This document shows positions 12,401 through 24,400 of a stretch of 31,926 bases of DNA, piece by piece. Where the stretch lies: the NCBI RefSeq assembly GCF_001949145.1, contig NW_019091647.1, positions 12,123-44,048 of the forward strand, read 5' to 3'. Positions within the stretch are counted from its first letter, which is position 1. Each line of letters begins with the position of its first letter. The translations under genes and the position numbers were made by a program. The stretch is from Acanthaster planci (lineage: Eukaryota > Echinodermata > Asteroidea > Valvatida > Acanthasteridae). The notes beneath the pieces were generated by a model. That model was not told the DNA's origin. It searched no databases and saw only the letters and a program-made list of their open reading frames with translations.

Positions 12401-15400
12401 AGTACCACAGAACATGTAGACGTAAAATTTCATGATGCTTATAAGTAGTTAAACTAAATACTACTATTTTGAAAATTTTTCTTGCGTGTTGAAAAAAAGT
12501 TTGAGTGTGATAACTGGACAGCCTGTTTTTTAGATGTTTCAGGGTTCTCCCCAAGTAACAAGTTGTGTAACAGCCCAATATGCACAATTTTTTCCAAATC
12601 TTTGCCAATACGAAGAAAAAATGCCAGATACCCATTTTTTGGCCCACCGACATGCATGTTATTGGGCCTACCCTTGTACAGCCAATAGTAGAAATTGAAA
12701 TGTGCTGTTGTGCACATGTAGTGCTCATGGATTGTTTTGTGTACAAAATGTGGCTCATTTACTCCCTAATGAAACAAAGTGCCGAAAGTTCGGTAAAACA
12801 CATGAAGATTTCTGGGGGTTTCATCTGTTCAAAGTGGCATTTTGAAGGTTTTCTGTTACATTTACTAGAAACTAGGTTTCATTTTTAAAGCAACTGGATC
12901 AGGAGCACCTTAGAAAGAGTGAGATTTAGATTGTGAGTGTGGGTACATTTGCCCGCAAAGCCTAGCGATGAAGTGCACCGTGATTTTCCGAATGGTCATC
13001 ACCGGGCCTCGCATTTGCAGCGGTGGGTCAACACAGCAATCTGTGTGTGGTAGTTTAGCATGTGCTGTGGGCTGTACATGGGCAGGTACTGACTGCCTTT
13101 AGTGATTTTCTCCATGGTTTTCATGTGTTCATGGTTAGCACTAAGCATTTTTTTCCCCAAGAAATAACATGTACACGTATATTTGTCGAGAATCTTTGTA
13201 ACATATTTCCTTACAATTACAATTTTAAAAGGTAAACCTACATTCAAACACATACAAGTATGTGGTTTGAGAGATTATTTGGCAGTTATGCAACTACTTA
13301 CGGTACATTTGTGAACTTGTGTGCCCTGCATGTAAGCCTGACATGCCTGATCTTCATACTTGTTTTTTCTTATATTTAAAAAATTGAGAACTTATGGAAA
13401 TTGTATTCTTTAAGCTTAGGCACAATTTAAATTGACTGGCCAGTAGAACATGATACAGCAGCATGAACTAATTACAGTAACTTTCCTCATGCTCAAAATT
13501 TTTTAATTTTTCTCACCGTTTGTTCATAATTGAGACAGGGGCATTAGTTAATTTAAAATGAGTTTCTCCAACACTACACACTCTTCACTAAAAACATGAT
13601 TATTTTGTTAAATTCACATGCATAATGAAATAAAACACTCCATGCACATGAATCAGCCATACCATTACAATGCATAATATGCACTGATGAGGCATATGAA
13701 ACTTGCTGAATATTCTTGCTGTCATATCAATTCACTCTGTGACCATTGATAAGGTTATTTATGTTGAGAGCCCGTGGCAAAGATGGTTTTTTACAAAAAT
13801 CCTGTGGGACTCTTTCCTTTAAACGGGTTCTACTGGTTTTGTGGGACACTTAAAAAGTTTCTAGAGAAGTACTATGGCAAAGGTGAGGTGGGCTAAAAGG
13901 GGCTGAATATCTTTATTCTGACCTTTGTCTTTGTCAGAGGATTCTTCCACCCCCTTGGTTAGCAGCTTGTGGAACTCCACCCCTCCTGATGCCCCTCTCA
14001 TCTGCTGGACTTCAACCAGTTGAGCCATGTAGGCTTTGTCTACTACAGCATGCTCCAAGGCTTGTGGTTCCTGCTTGACAGCTGAGTCTAGGTGAGCTAA
14101 AAGCTGACTGAGAAGCAGACAGACAGACAGACAGACATCAGAACAATCAAGCAAATCTTGGTTTACTGCATGCCATGCAAGCTCGATAAGGCAGGGGTAA
14201 GGGGAGAATTCATTTTTTAACCGGTGGTAACTCGGGGTTGAACCTCGGGGTAACTCAGGGTTTGACACCATGCATAAATAAAATACACTTATGAACATTC
14301 GGGTCAACTTCAGCTTAGACTTCCCAAGGTTGTTTGCAACAAAAGGGGGAAAGCATCTCGAACAAAAGGCTACTTTTGCAGTATAATCCAAGGATTAAAG
14401 GATTAGTGGTATCTCGTCAGTGTTGATAAACACTACCTTTGGGGACTCAGTCGTGTAGGTTTTGAAATTTTTGTGATACCTGTGGATATTTTTATTACAT
14501 TGGATATCTCCTGCTTTTGCTGATTCATTTCATTTTTTTGAAATCGGTAAAAGAACAGCTGAGATCGACTTTTTTGGTGGAGAGTTTCAGACCAAGTGGC
14601 CTACAGTACACGTATTGTGTGCTACCCTGGTCTGACGCGCGCAAACAAAAGGTGTGATGCACTGAGGCAGGGCACAGCAGGGCATGTAGATTTCATTCTT
14701 CAAATGTTGCCATATGAGCCAACCAGAGAATGCGCGGCAAGGACGTCTTTTAGCGTGAAAATCAATGTATAAGTTGCGGCTTATATTCCAAAAATTATGG
14801 TACTCATTGGCTTTGCATGCTTGGGTCTCTGGACCAAGTCGATCTGCATTCATTGTACCAAACGGCAAGTACATACAGGCCTGCACGCAGTTATAACAAT
14901 TCATGTGCATGGGCAAGGTTACAGGGGAAGTCATAGTTAGTATAAAAAGTCTCTCGATAATTATCAATTATTCAAAAGCAGTATATACATTAACTATCCC
15001 CGGTCATACAGGTTACACTGTGGACATGTACGTATTTTGAGTGTTCCTCCCCAAAAAGTTCTTTTCAAGTGGCCTTTGAAGTCCCTGTGGACACTGTGGA
15101 TTAACAGGAGATTAGGGCGCAAGCAAGCATTTTTACTGAAAGTGTTTGTAGCCAGATGAGGCGTCCAGGTTGTGACGACCATTGAGTTTGGTGTGCATTG
15201 ACCCAAAGAAAACCGTGAGGTATCCCGAGGTCAACCTCGAGTTACCATTGGTTAAAAAATAAATTCTCCCGTAAGATACGATGATATTGAAACATCCATA
15301 AAATAATCATCAGACGTTTTAAGGGCCCCAAAGTTGGACAGGATCTATGTTACATATTTGTGTTTGCCTGAGAACACCCCTTAAATACCCATTCCTTGTG

Positions 15401-18400
15401 TTCTGTATGAACTTTTATATGTAAAAACACCTTCATTGTAAAAATGGGGTTTTCCAGATTTCAAAAGAGACTGTTTGAAAAATTCTGAAATTGGGAAAAT
15501 TCTGATACAAAAATACTAAAAGAAGGAATAAATCCTAACAAATCTCACCCCTGATAAAGATGAGCACAATTTGGACATTGCACAAATGAGATCATAACAT
15601 ATGTACATAATGGTGTGCCTTTTAATATTTTTATTAGTTGTGAATTTATTTTAGCTAAGAACAGTACAAGGTAACTCACAACTCCCTAAGCATTTCTTCG
15701 AGGGGCATTTTTTGAACAATAAATTCACTAGAATCCCACAGGAAAAACATCTCATATTCTTTGCACTTTCATTTAAAAGTAGCTAGGCTGTGCCTCCCTC
15801 AATCATGCAAATATTTTCCCAACCTCACTGAATTGTGGGGAAAAAGAAGCAAAGGAACCGAATTTTTAATTTTAATAAATATTCACTTTCTACCATAAAA
15901 AAGGACAACAGATTGTATATAAAGTGACAAAAACAAGCAAATTAAGTTATTTAATTGTTACTTCAAAGTTTTTTGGACTATCCACGAATACAAAAATCAA
16001 AATAACAAGGAAAAAATTATTTCAATTGAATCATTGACACTTTAAAGTAACAGTGTAGGCCACAATATCTTTGATATTTCACAGAGATGTCAAATTTTTT
16101 GATGTGTTAATTTCGTTATTGATACGTTATTGATAAATGAAAAAGCGCTATTTGTTGTTTCTAACAAGGTTACCTCATGCTGGCTGTTGGAATGCCAAAA
16201 GACTGGATGAAGAGAACGAGCTGTGCTGGTTCCAGATCCTGCAATGCTGGAAAAACAAGAACCAATCTATCAATGAAAGGGACTCTGGGTAAAACTACAG
16301 GGTAAATAGCTAAAATCATCATCATCATCCATTGTGTCACCCTGAAGTCAACTTCTGGTCACACACACCCCAGATAAATTGCCATTGCTGCTGATCTGGC
16401 ATTTCAAAATGGTTTGTAAGAATGAAACTTTTGTGTTTTTTGCTTTGTTAGACCAAAGTCAATGTTATATTATATGGGGAGTCAGGTTGGCGAGGTACTT
16501 CTTTCCTCGCCTTCCACCTCTGTGATCCCAGGTTCAATTTCAGCCCGGTCCACATTGCGATTGGGTTTTCAGTCCCTACCTGACTCCGTGGGTTTTACCC
16601 AGAATATTCCTCTGGGGTTTTCCTCCGGCCTCTAAAACTGTAATTGCTTCTTACTGTCTCCTTTTACTGATGTGGGTGAATCAGATGTAGCAGTGGGTAC
16701 CGCGAACAACTATTTCAAAGATAGATTTGTGCCGGGGAGATGGAATTAATTCTGGATTTTTGCCCTGCCCAATGTGTATATTTTAACACTGTATACTCAG
16801 TGCATGCCCCCGGAGGCTTGTGAAAAAAAAACCAAAAGCGTACTCGGGTGGGACTTGTGGTTAGAGGCAAGTGGCTTGCCCCAGGGACACAACATATGGC
16901 CAGCTGCTGAATTTGAATCCCCTTACCCTCTAATCATGACTCCAAACCTTGAAGGGGATGGGCTTTAAAATAGTTGTTCACGGTTCCCGCTCTTACATTT
17001 GACTTGAACCAGCCAGCCGACACTGGCAAGCTCGGTGGTCAAGTGGTTAAGCCGTCTGCACTAGTAAGCTGGAGTTCGAGGGTTCGAGTCCCACCCAAGT
17101 ACACTTGTGGGTTTTCTCACAAGTCTTCAATGCCAAACACCGAGTATACAGTGTTGTAATACATGTTGGACAGGGAAACATCCAAAATTAATAAGTGTTT
17201 TGTTGTTGATCCTCCGGGTCGCCACCATGCCCATGGTCAACAGCCTCGAGTTGCAAAATCTCTTCTCTGAGTGTATTCTGGTTCGAACTGATACATGTGA
17301 TAAGGCAATATTTCTTGTGTCTCATCAGCTCTTTCAATGTCGCTTTCTTCGTCTAATGAATAAGACGAACATGACAACTGATTGCTGTCATGATCGGAAA
17401 AAGCATCAACACTGGAATTATTGTCGCTTGAGTCTGACATGATGGCACACACTGACGCTACTGCATTACATATATGTCAACGCATCGTTGCATAACTGTA
17501 AACAGTCGCCAGATAAAGGACTCCGTCCTATGATGTCACGTTTCTTGGGAATTTCTTAAGAAAACTTTTGGTACCCAACTGCTGTTGTTTAGCTTTTGCT
17601 CTCAGAAGGGAGTGAAATCGGGTCGTGAAAACTATAATTTTTGACAGATTTCCATGCATTTTGAAATTATGCAGATGTGTTTTCTTGTTACATGTATGCT
17701 TATTTTACATGTTTGTTGATGCATTTTACAAGAAATCTTCCAAGCACGGCTCATCCCTTTAAGCACTTGCCCACATTCCATTACGCATATGGTGCTAACA
17801 AAGTGCTCCAATTAACATCCATTTGAAATTTCTTAATGATTAACAGTCAACAAGCTCACCAACCTGCTAGGACAAGTTCTGGCACGCTGGATCGGATCAT
17901 CCTGAGCTTAAGCCAATCAGGGAGGAGCAAAGCATCCTCTGAGGTGTCTACCAGGTACGCCTGGGGAGGGGAACTATTCTCAGGGAACCAGGAATGAAGT
18001 AGAAGCTGGAAATCACTCTCAACTGTAACAAGAAAAGTATGGAAGAACTTAATTATATCACAGAAGCAAACTACCAGCATACGGTTACTGGCACTTCTGC
18101 TTTCTAGAAAACCATTCCTAAATTCTTGGATATTAAGGAGATAACTTGGTTTGAATTTTTGTAATGGATATTCACTGAAAACCAGGTAAAAAGACTCAAA
18201 GTTAAGGGCTGTATGATTCAATATCTAGAAAGAAAAAACTCATCTGCAAATGCCCATATCTGTAGTGCTTTTGAATGGACATAAAGTGGCATCAGTACAA
18301 TTGAAGTATTGGTTGACCTGTCAACAAGTGTGCAATTCATTAGCAAACTTGAACCACCATACACGTTGATGCCATTGAAGCATCTTGACATTGAGCTTGA

Positions 18401-21400
18401 AAATGACAAGGTAATTTACTACTGGCAAGACAAGCACACAAAAAAAGGTAAAGATACAATATGATTTCATCCAGTAAAAAAGTTGTACCTTTGGGTTGTC
18501 CATAAGTTAGAAGAATGACCATGGCATGAACAATCAAGATATGCATTGTAGCTGATTCTCCAGTTTGCCAGTACAGGAAAACTTGATCCTGGGTGTCAGA
18601 CTGTATGTATAAAAAGAAACAGTTGATAACTAACTGAGAGAACGTCAGACTAATACTCCTGGATGGTTTTGGGTAAGGTCAAGAATGACCACTATGATGA
18701 AACTTAGAAGAGTGTCTGAATAATTAACTGTTAACAACAAGGTCTTTTGGAAATTCTGGAAAAGTTGATCAGAAAAGTTTTGAATGATCAGATTTCATTT
18801 AATTTCAAAGAGAAGGAGACAACACAAGCACTCATACTGATCAAGGAATGTTGCGTGGCTTACCCAGCTATATCCTTCTTCATTAGGCTTGGTAGCTTTG
18901 ATCAGATAGCGGCTGAATATCTTGATCATGGCTGCTAGGGTAACATCTGCTACTTCATAATATTTTTCATGAGGTAGGATGCAGGACACAATGGTCGGTC
19001 TCTCCACAATCAGCTGGGCAAGATCCTATTGTTATGTGTAAAATTTAGTGAACAAAATCTTCATGGTTTTTGCTTAGCTTTTCAGATATGCTAATGCACA
19101 ATTACATACATAAGCAGGATGGGTGCTCACTTGCAGATCGCTGTCAGTAGTAAGTCAACTTGACATTTGAAAAGTGGCCTCCTTGGGGATGAATTGTAAT
19201 GTTAATCCTGTCTATCACGTATGCCCTTCATGCGTTTGCAAGTTTATCCCAAACCATCGTCAGAATGAATAAATTGAATGTGATTAATGAAACAAGTTCA
19301 TTCCGACTCACCACTGCCAGGTCATTGAGATCACTGACTGGAGCAAACTGGGACAGAAAGACCACATAGGCACTAAGAGCCAAAGGATCTGTCTCTATCT
19401 GGCATGCCTGCAGGTAACACATGATAAGTGGGAGAAATGCTGGTCATTGAGTACTGATAAAGCTATATATTATACAGTCATTAGCTATGATCAATCCACT
19501 GTTTTCCCTTCATGCTGCTGGATATTGCTGAGATTTTATGTGAAAAGTCATGTTAAGTAATTTTCTTATTGTTTCAAATACAATGTGTGCAGTTCTCATC
19601 ATTTTTGTACTTACCTTCAAATAGTTTTTATAAAGGTTCACTCATTTTTGGCTTTTTCGCAACTTGCAAATAAGGCATTGTTTTTGGTTTGGGGGGGGCT
19701 TTTTCGCAATTTTGTAAAAAAAGGCATTACTTCTGTTCTGTTTGTTTTTCTTCGTCTTCTGCACAAAACCCATTCACTTTGTGCACGTGGATTCAATCGG
19801 GATGATATTTTTAGGGTCCAACCAACTCAACCGTTTGCCAACTCGACTTTGGACAACTCAACCGTCGTATCGTTGAGACAACTCAACCGTCCATGCAGGG
19901 AGAGATAAGTCGACCGTTGAGACAAGTCGTCTGTTGGGACATATCCCATGTGTTTTCTTGGGACCTTATAGGACTTCCCAGACACCAATTGAGTTCTTAA
20001 TGGACTTTGCTTGATCAGAGAACAGGATTCTCAGGTAATCTCATAAAAGTTCATAGTCACAAACTCGGGAGAAATATCAGAGCCCTTCTCACACGCCCGG
20101 GACAAAAATTTGGTGAGGAGAACGGACAGCATGCAGCGGATACCCGAGCAAGCAGCATGGTCAATATCTTTTAAAGCTGTCTCCATCCACTGAAGATTCC
20201 TTTCTTGGAATACGTTGGAAGACTTGCCCCTGTTCAGAAAAATCTTATCTCTGGCTGCATCTGGAAACTCTGGCACTGAGAAATAGTGATCATAATCAAC
20301 CAATGGGAACTTGAAAAAACGTGGACGGTAGCCTGAACTCCACCACTTGGTCTTAGCCAGTTTATCCATTGCATCTATGCATCTATGCAAGAGCAGTCAA
20401 GCGGAAACTCCGGGAAGAGAGGAGAAGATGATGACTGTCCCGGCAAACGATGCTTGAATGAAGGGCGCCCCCCGTCGTCAGTAGGTGATGGGGTAGGCAG
20501 CCCCAGAACATGTATCATTTTTCACTGTAAAAGACGTAAGCGAGACTCGGAGGGCAAAAGATCATTCACCGAAAGCAGCTCATCTTTATCTGGAGTTCGG
20601 CCACAAGCCAAAAATATACGATGAAAGATCAGGGCCAGAAGCAAAGCCCAACGTACGACCATCATCTACCGTGGGCTGAGCCAGCCACGTATGGTGAATG
20701 ACACCCGGAGACTCAGCCGGAAAATCGCCCGAACTGGCTGGGGGCGGAGAATAAGGATCCGGATGTGTAGTAGCCGGAGCAGGAGGCAGATATTGCCAGA
20801 CAAGTTCCGAAATGGACTCAGAAAGGGCCCGTAGCATATCCTTGGTCAAGGGGGAGCGAGAGCTCTTTAGGTGTTTAGAAGAATGTTGTGAAGAAGACGA
20901 AGCCATTTCTTCCCCGAGGAATTCCCTGACCCAGACAGCCAGAAAGAAGGTTGGCCAGAAGGAGGCTCGGGCTGCGTGTCTACAAGAAGCGGGTCAGAAA
21001 ACCCCAACAGCGAAGCAAGCCTAAAGGTTCAGGGGGAGACAGCCCAGCGGGAGAAGGAGCAGGCGAGGCTATCAAAGGATCCTACCCAGGTACCGAAACA
21101 GAAGCAAACCATGCTAAGGGGCCGGAAAGTTCGCGAACTGCACGTCCGCATGCACTTGAGCATGCAACGAGTTAATGAGCTGGCCCGCCCAACCGGCCAC
21201 CATTGTTGGAGACACGGAGACATTTACATACTGCATTCTTTCTGCAGACTGGATGATGTTGGAAAACACGATCGACTCGGAGATAAATTTACCTATCACG
21301 TTCTTTCCGCAGACCAGGTGATGTTGGAACAAAATGATTAACTCGGGGAAACATTCTTTCCTCGGATTTTATTACAAAATTAGCCATAACAAAATTCAGG

Positions 21401-24400
21401 TAACAAACACAAGTCGGTGGTCCCGGCGAAAATGTGCATGTTTCTTTGGGGGGAAATCTGTTACAGTGAAATTGCATTGTTCGAAATTCCTGTTACAATG
21501 AATAGTTTTTGTGAGGCCGTTGCCTTAAAAACCATTGTTGGCGACCCATTTGTAACGAGCGTTTACAAATTGAGGTGGAGAAAACACATGTGCAGTGCAT
21601 CACACTGGTTCCCGACAGGCCGAACCGTTGCCAAAGAAGGCGTGAGGGAAATGCGGCAACCAGCCAATGTACAATTCCTGCCTAAAAGGGTCGCAAACGT
21701 TCCATTACATGAACTTTGTATACGAATGCAGCTCTACAGCCATGAGTTGAAAAAACACTGCCGTCATGAATTTTTCTGCAGGTTCATTCACAAAAATTGA
21801 TCTCATGTCTATATTTTTGCTTTCTGTATGTATGTAATTTGAAGATGTATTGCTCACACCAGAAACGGGCGGTTTCCACAAAATTTCCAGCCCAGCATGC
21901 ACGAGGCTAACCGCCCGCCTCTCCAGATGCGTCACAAATGTAAGGCACGAATCAAAAATCAGTGATTTTTCACATTGATTACAAAAATGTCAAAACAAAA
22001 ATTCCCTCCCCAATTTTGCTAAAAATACGCCCAAATACGTTCACTTGACTACTCCCGCATCTCAAGAGCCCAACTAATCGCTGAACACTGAATTATTCAT
22101 ATTGCTTCGAAAAGACCTAGCGTATCCGCCAATGAGACTGTGCATTTTCATGACGTACATTTTGCAAGACATAGCTATCCAATCGCAATATTCCTTCATT
22201 ATGTCATGCTTCTTCAGCGACTATCTCGCCCACGGGCGAGTGAACTCGGACTATCGATGCCATGCAGCTTGTGTCGAAAATCATAAGACAGACAGAAAAT
22301 TAAATATGAATGTCTCTCTGTGACACAATTTGTGTTGAAAAGACTAGTTACATGGATGGGGAGGCTCCAGTTGATAAGTCTTCACATACTTGCATGTACA
22401 CACAGGCCTACATGTGCATGCTGTTTAGCTTCATTGTCATCCATGGCGATCGAAAGCCTTTTCAAAAATCCCTGGATCGATGCTTTTACATGTACATGTA
22501 TTTGCTTTTTTTAATCTCACATGCACATTAACCATGTTTTCATATGACAGTGAATTTTATAATTGTAAACATATCACAGTATATTTGATGAACTATAACC
22601 GAGAGATCTTTTTTGATATTACATCAACGATGCGGTCACATGTATGCACATACACCTGTACATGTACATGCATAAACGTGCATAGGTACAACAATGCACC
22701 GAAGCCATGCACTGTGTTCCACCTATAACGCATTTCAGATAGAATGAACGTTGTTGCACAGATTCCGTAACAATGAGAGTCAACTGTACATGTATGTTGA
22801 CATGCAGTTTTGCCTTCAGGAAACATTGTTAGCTGCGAATTTTGTGAGGCGGGTGTTCAGTTTAGAAAATTTGCAGCGCAAATTCGGCACCAACTTACGT
22901 AAAACAAAATTACATTCACCTTCGCGCTAATTATTAGAGAGTTGGCAAATGCTGACCATAATCTGTGAACCTGCATTAAAGGAACCTGTATTACGGTCCA
23001 TTATTCGACCTTTACATCTTGAATTTTGAGTTGTATTTCACAAGAATGAGATGTGAAGAAAATAATGTCACATATACAAAACTTTCGGGGCAAAATTGTA
23101 CCCGTATTGTATATTGTGCTCGTGAGCAAATCACCTGAATGCTAACAATTGACAAACATGCATGATGCACCAAGGGTTTCCCTAATTGTGAAATTTGAGC
23201 TAAAAATATTTCTCTGTTAAGACACCAAAAGCGAAATATGAAAGTGTACCACATCAGCCCTAATCCCCTAGGCTCCTGCACTAGAAAGCATACTGAACTT
23301 CACAAAATCCAACAGATACATGTACTTGTCTATGTACTTGTACATGCAGGTCACTGTACCAAACCTGATAAACTCCAACAGAAATCAAGCACAGTCCAAC
23401 AATTGGTATAGCAAGCCAGACACTGCACACAATGAACCCTGCATGTCCCAACTCACACAGAATCCAACCCCATCTCCCTGGGCCTTTCATCCCAACCAAG
23501 AAGTTCATCAGGTATGGTACCAAACCTGCGAAAACCTCACAAAACCTGCTGTTGGAATATGGCAGATTTGGGGTAGTTAGGGTTAGGGTACATCAACAAT
23601 AGGGTCTATTGTTGAAAATAATGAGTCTCACCCGCCGGAGTGCAGTGGTAGCAGAAGTTCTAGCAGAGTCAAAGTGAGGGAGGGATGGCATATTTTTCAA
23701 CAGCCATTCATGTGATGCCATGAGTGTAAAACAAGCCCAGGGAGGATCTTCCATTTCCATGTCTTCCTCCTTTGTGTCTTGATCTTCAGGCATGGACAAG
23801 ACCATCATCAGTCCCTTTTAGATATGAAAAAAATGCAAACTGAATATAATCATGTACTATATAGATTTCAGTACAGATATAGCCCAAACCATTGGGCTGA
23901 GACTAACAGATTTACTGAAATATAAATCAGGCTAAATGAGTAATCTGGGAGTTTGGATATTGGGCTTGAATCTGAATATCAAGTGAGAAATTTGGGGGGC
24001 TCAACTCCAGTTTGAATGAGCTATAAATAACTTAAACATTAAACATGAATCTGATTTTAACATGGCATGTCAATGCTGCTTGAGTGTGCCATATAGACCC
24101 TTTTCACGAACATGACTGGATTTCACTAAATGGAAACAATACCTCCATGTGTGGACTGCCATGGCCACAGTGATCGTATATGTTCCTACAGGCAGCTTAA
24201 CTACTTCGTGCAAGGCCCATTTATCCATGTTGATTCTGCTGTAATCTGTAATTTTTCATTTTTTCCAGTTTTCAAAATTCTTTAAAAATTCATAACTTCA
24301 TTTACTGGACGTTTACACCTACACGAATGACTGTCTGGCTGCTACTCTAATCTGGTAGACACCTATTGATGCCAGAGCATTTCAGCCAGGCCTGCTGCCT

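Noticed and set aside
11957-12445. A further TTAA MITE starting TTAACCCCTTCAAAA
   Set aside because: The only candidate right end (gtagttaaac near 12449) matches too poorly.
12387-12888. 123-codon minus ORF and its overlapping ORFs
   Set aside because: Composition is random, no splice or homology support, and opposite frames are open too.
13861-14391. 176-codon minus ORF as one gene
   Set aside because: Only 13923-14107 is INTS1 exon 10. The upstream part reads through the microsatellite and the TIR element, and the ORF simply continues past the splice borders.
17031-17100. A true tRNA gene
   Set aside because: A and B boxes are good, but the anticodon arm and acceptor stem do not pair. 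The shared tail shows it is a SINE.
17759-17775. TTAAGCACTTGCCCAC as another TTAA-element end
   Set aside because: No inverted partner with TTAA found nearby.
20812-21341. Plus-strand ORFs of 70-121 codons
   Set aside because: They lie antisense to the gag-like remnant or within the dispersed repeat and have no features of their own.
10451-21936. The two ~850-bp repeats as LTRs of one 11.5-kb retroelement
   Set aside because: INTS1 exons 5 to 11 lie between them and form an intact frame, so they are independent insertions.
23578-23590. Interstitial telomere repeat
   Set aside because: Only two ttaggg units; chance is sufficient.
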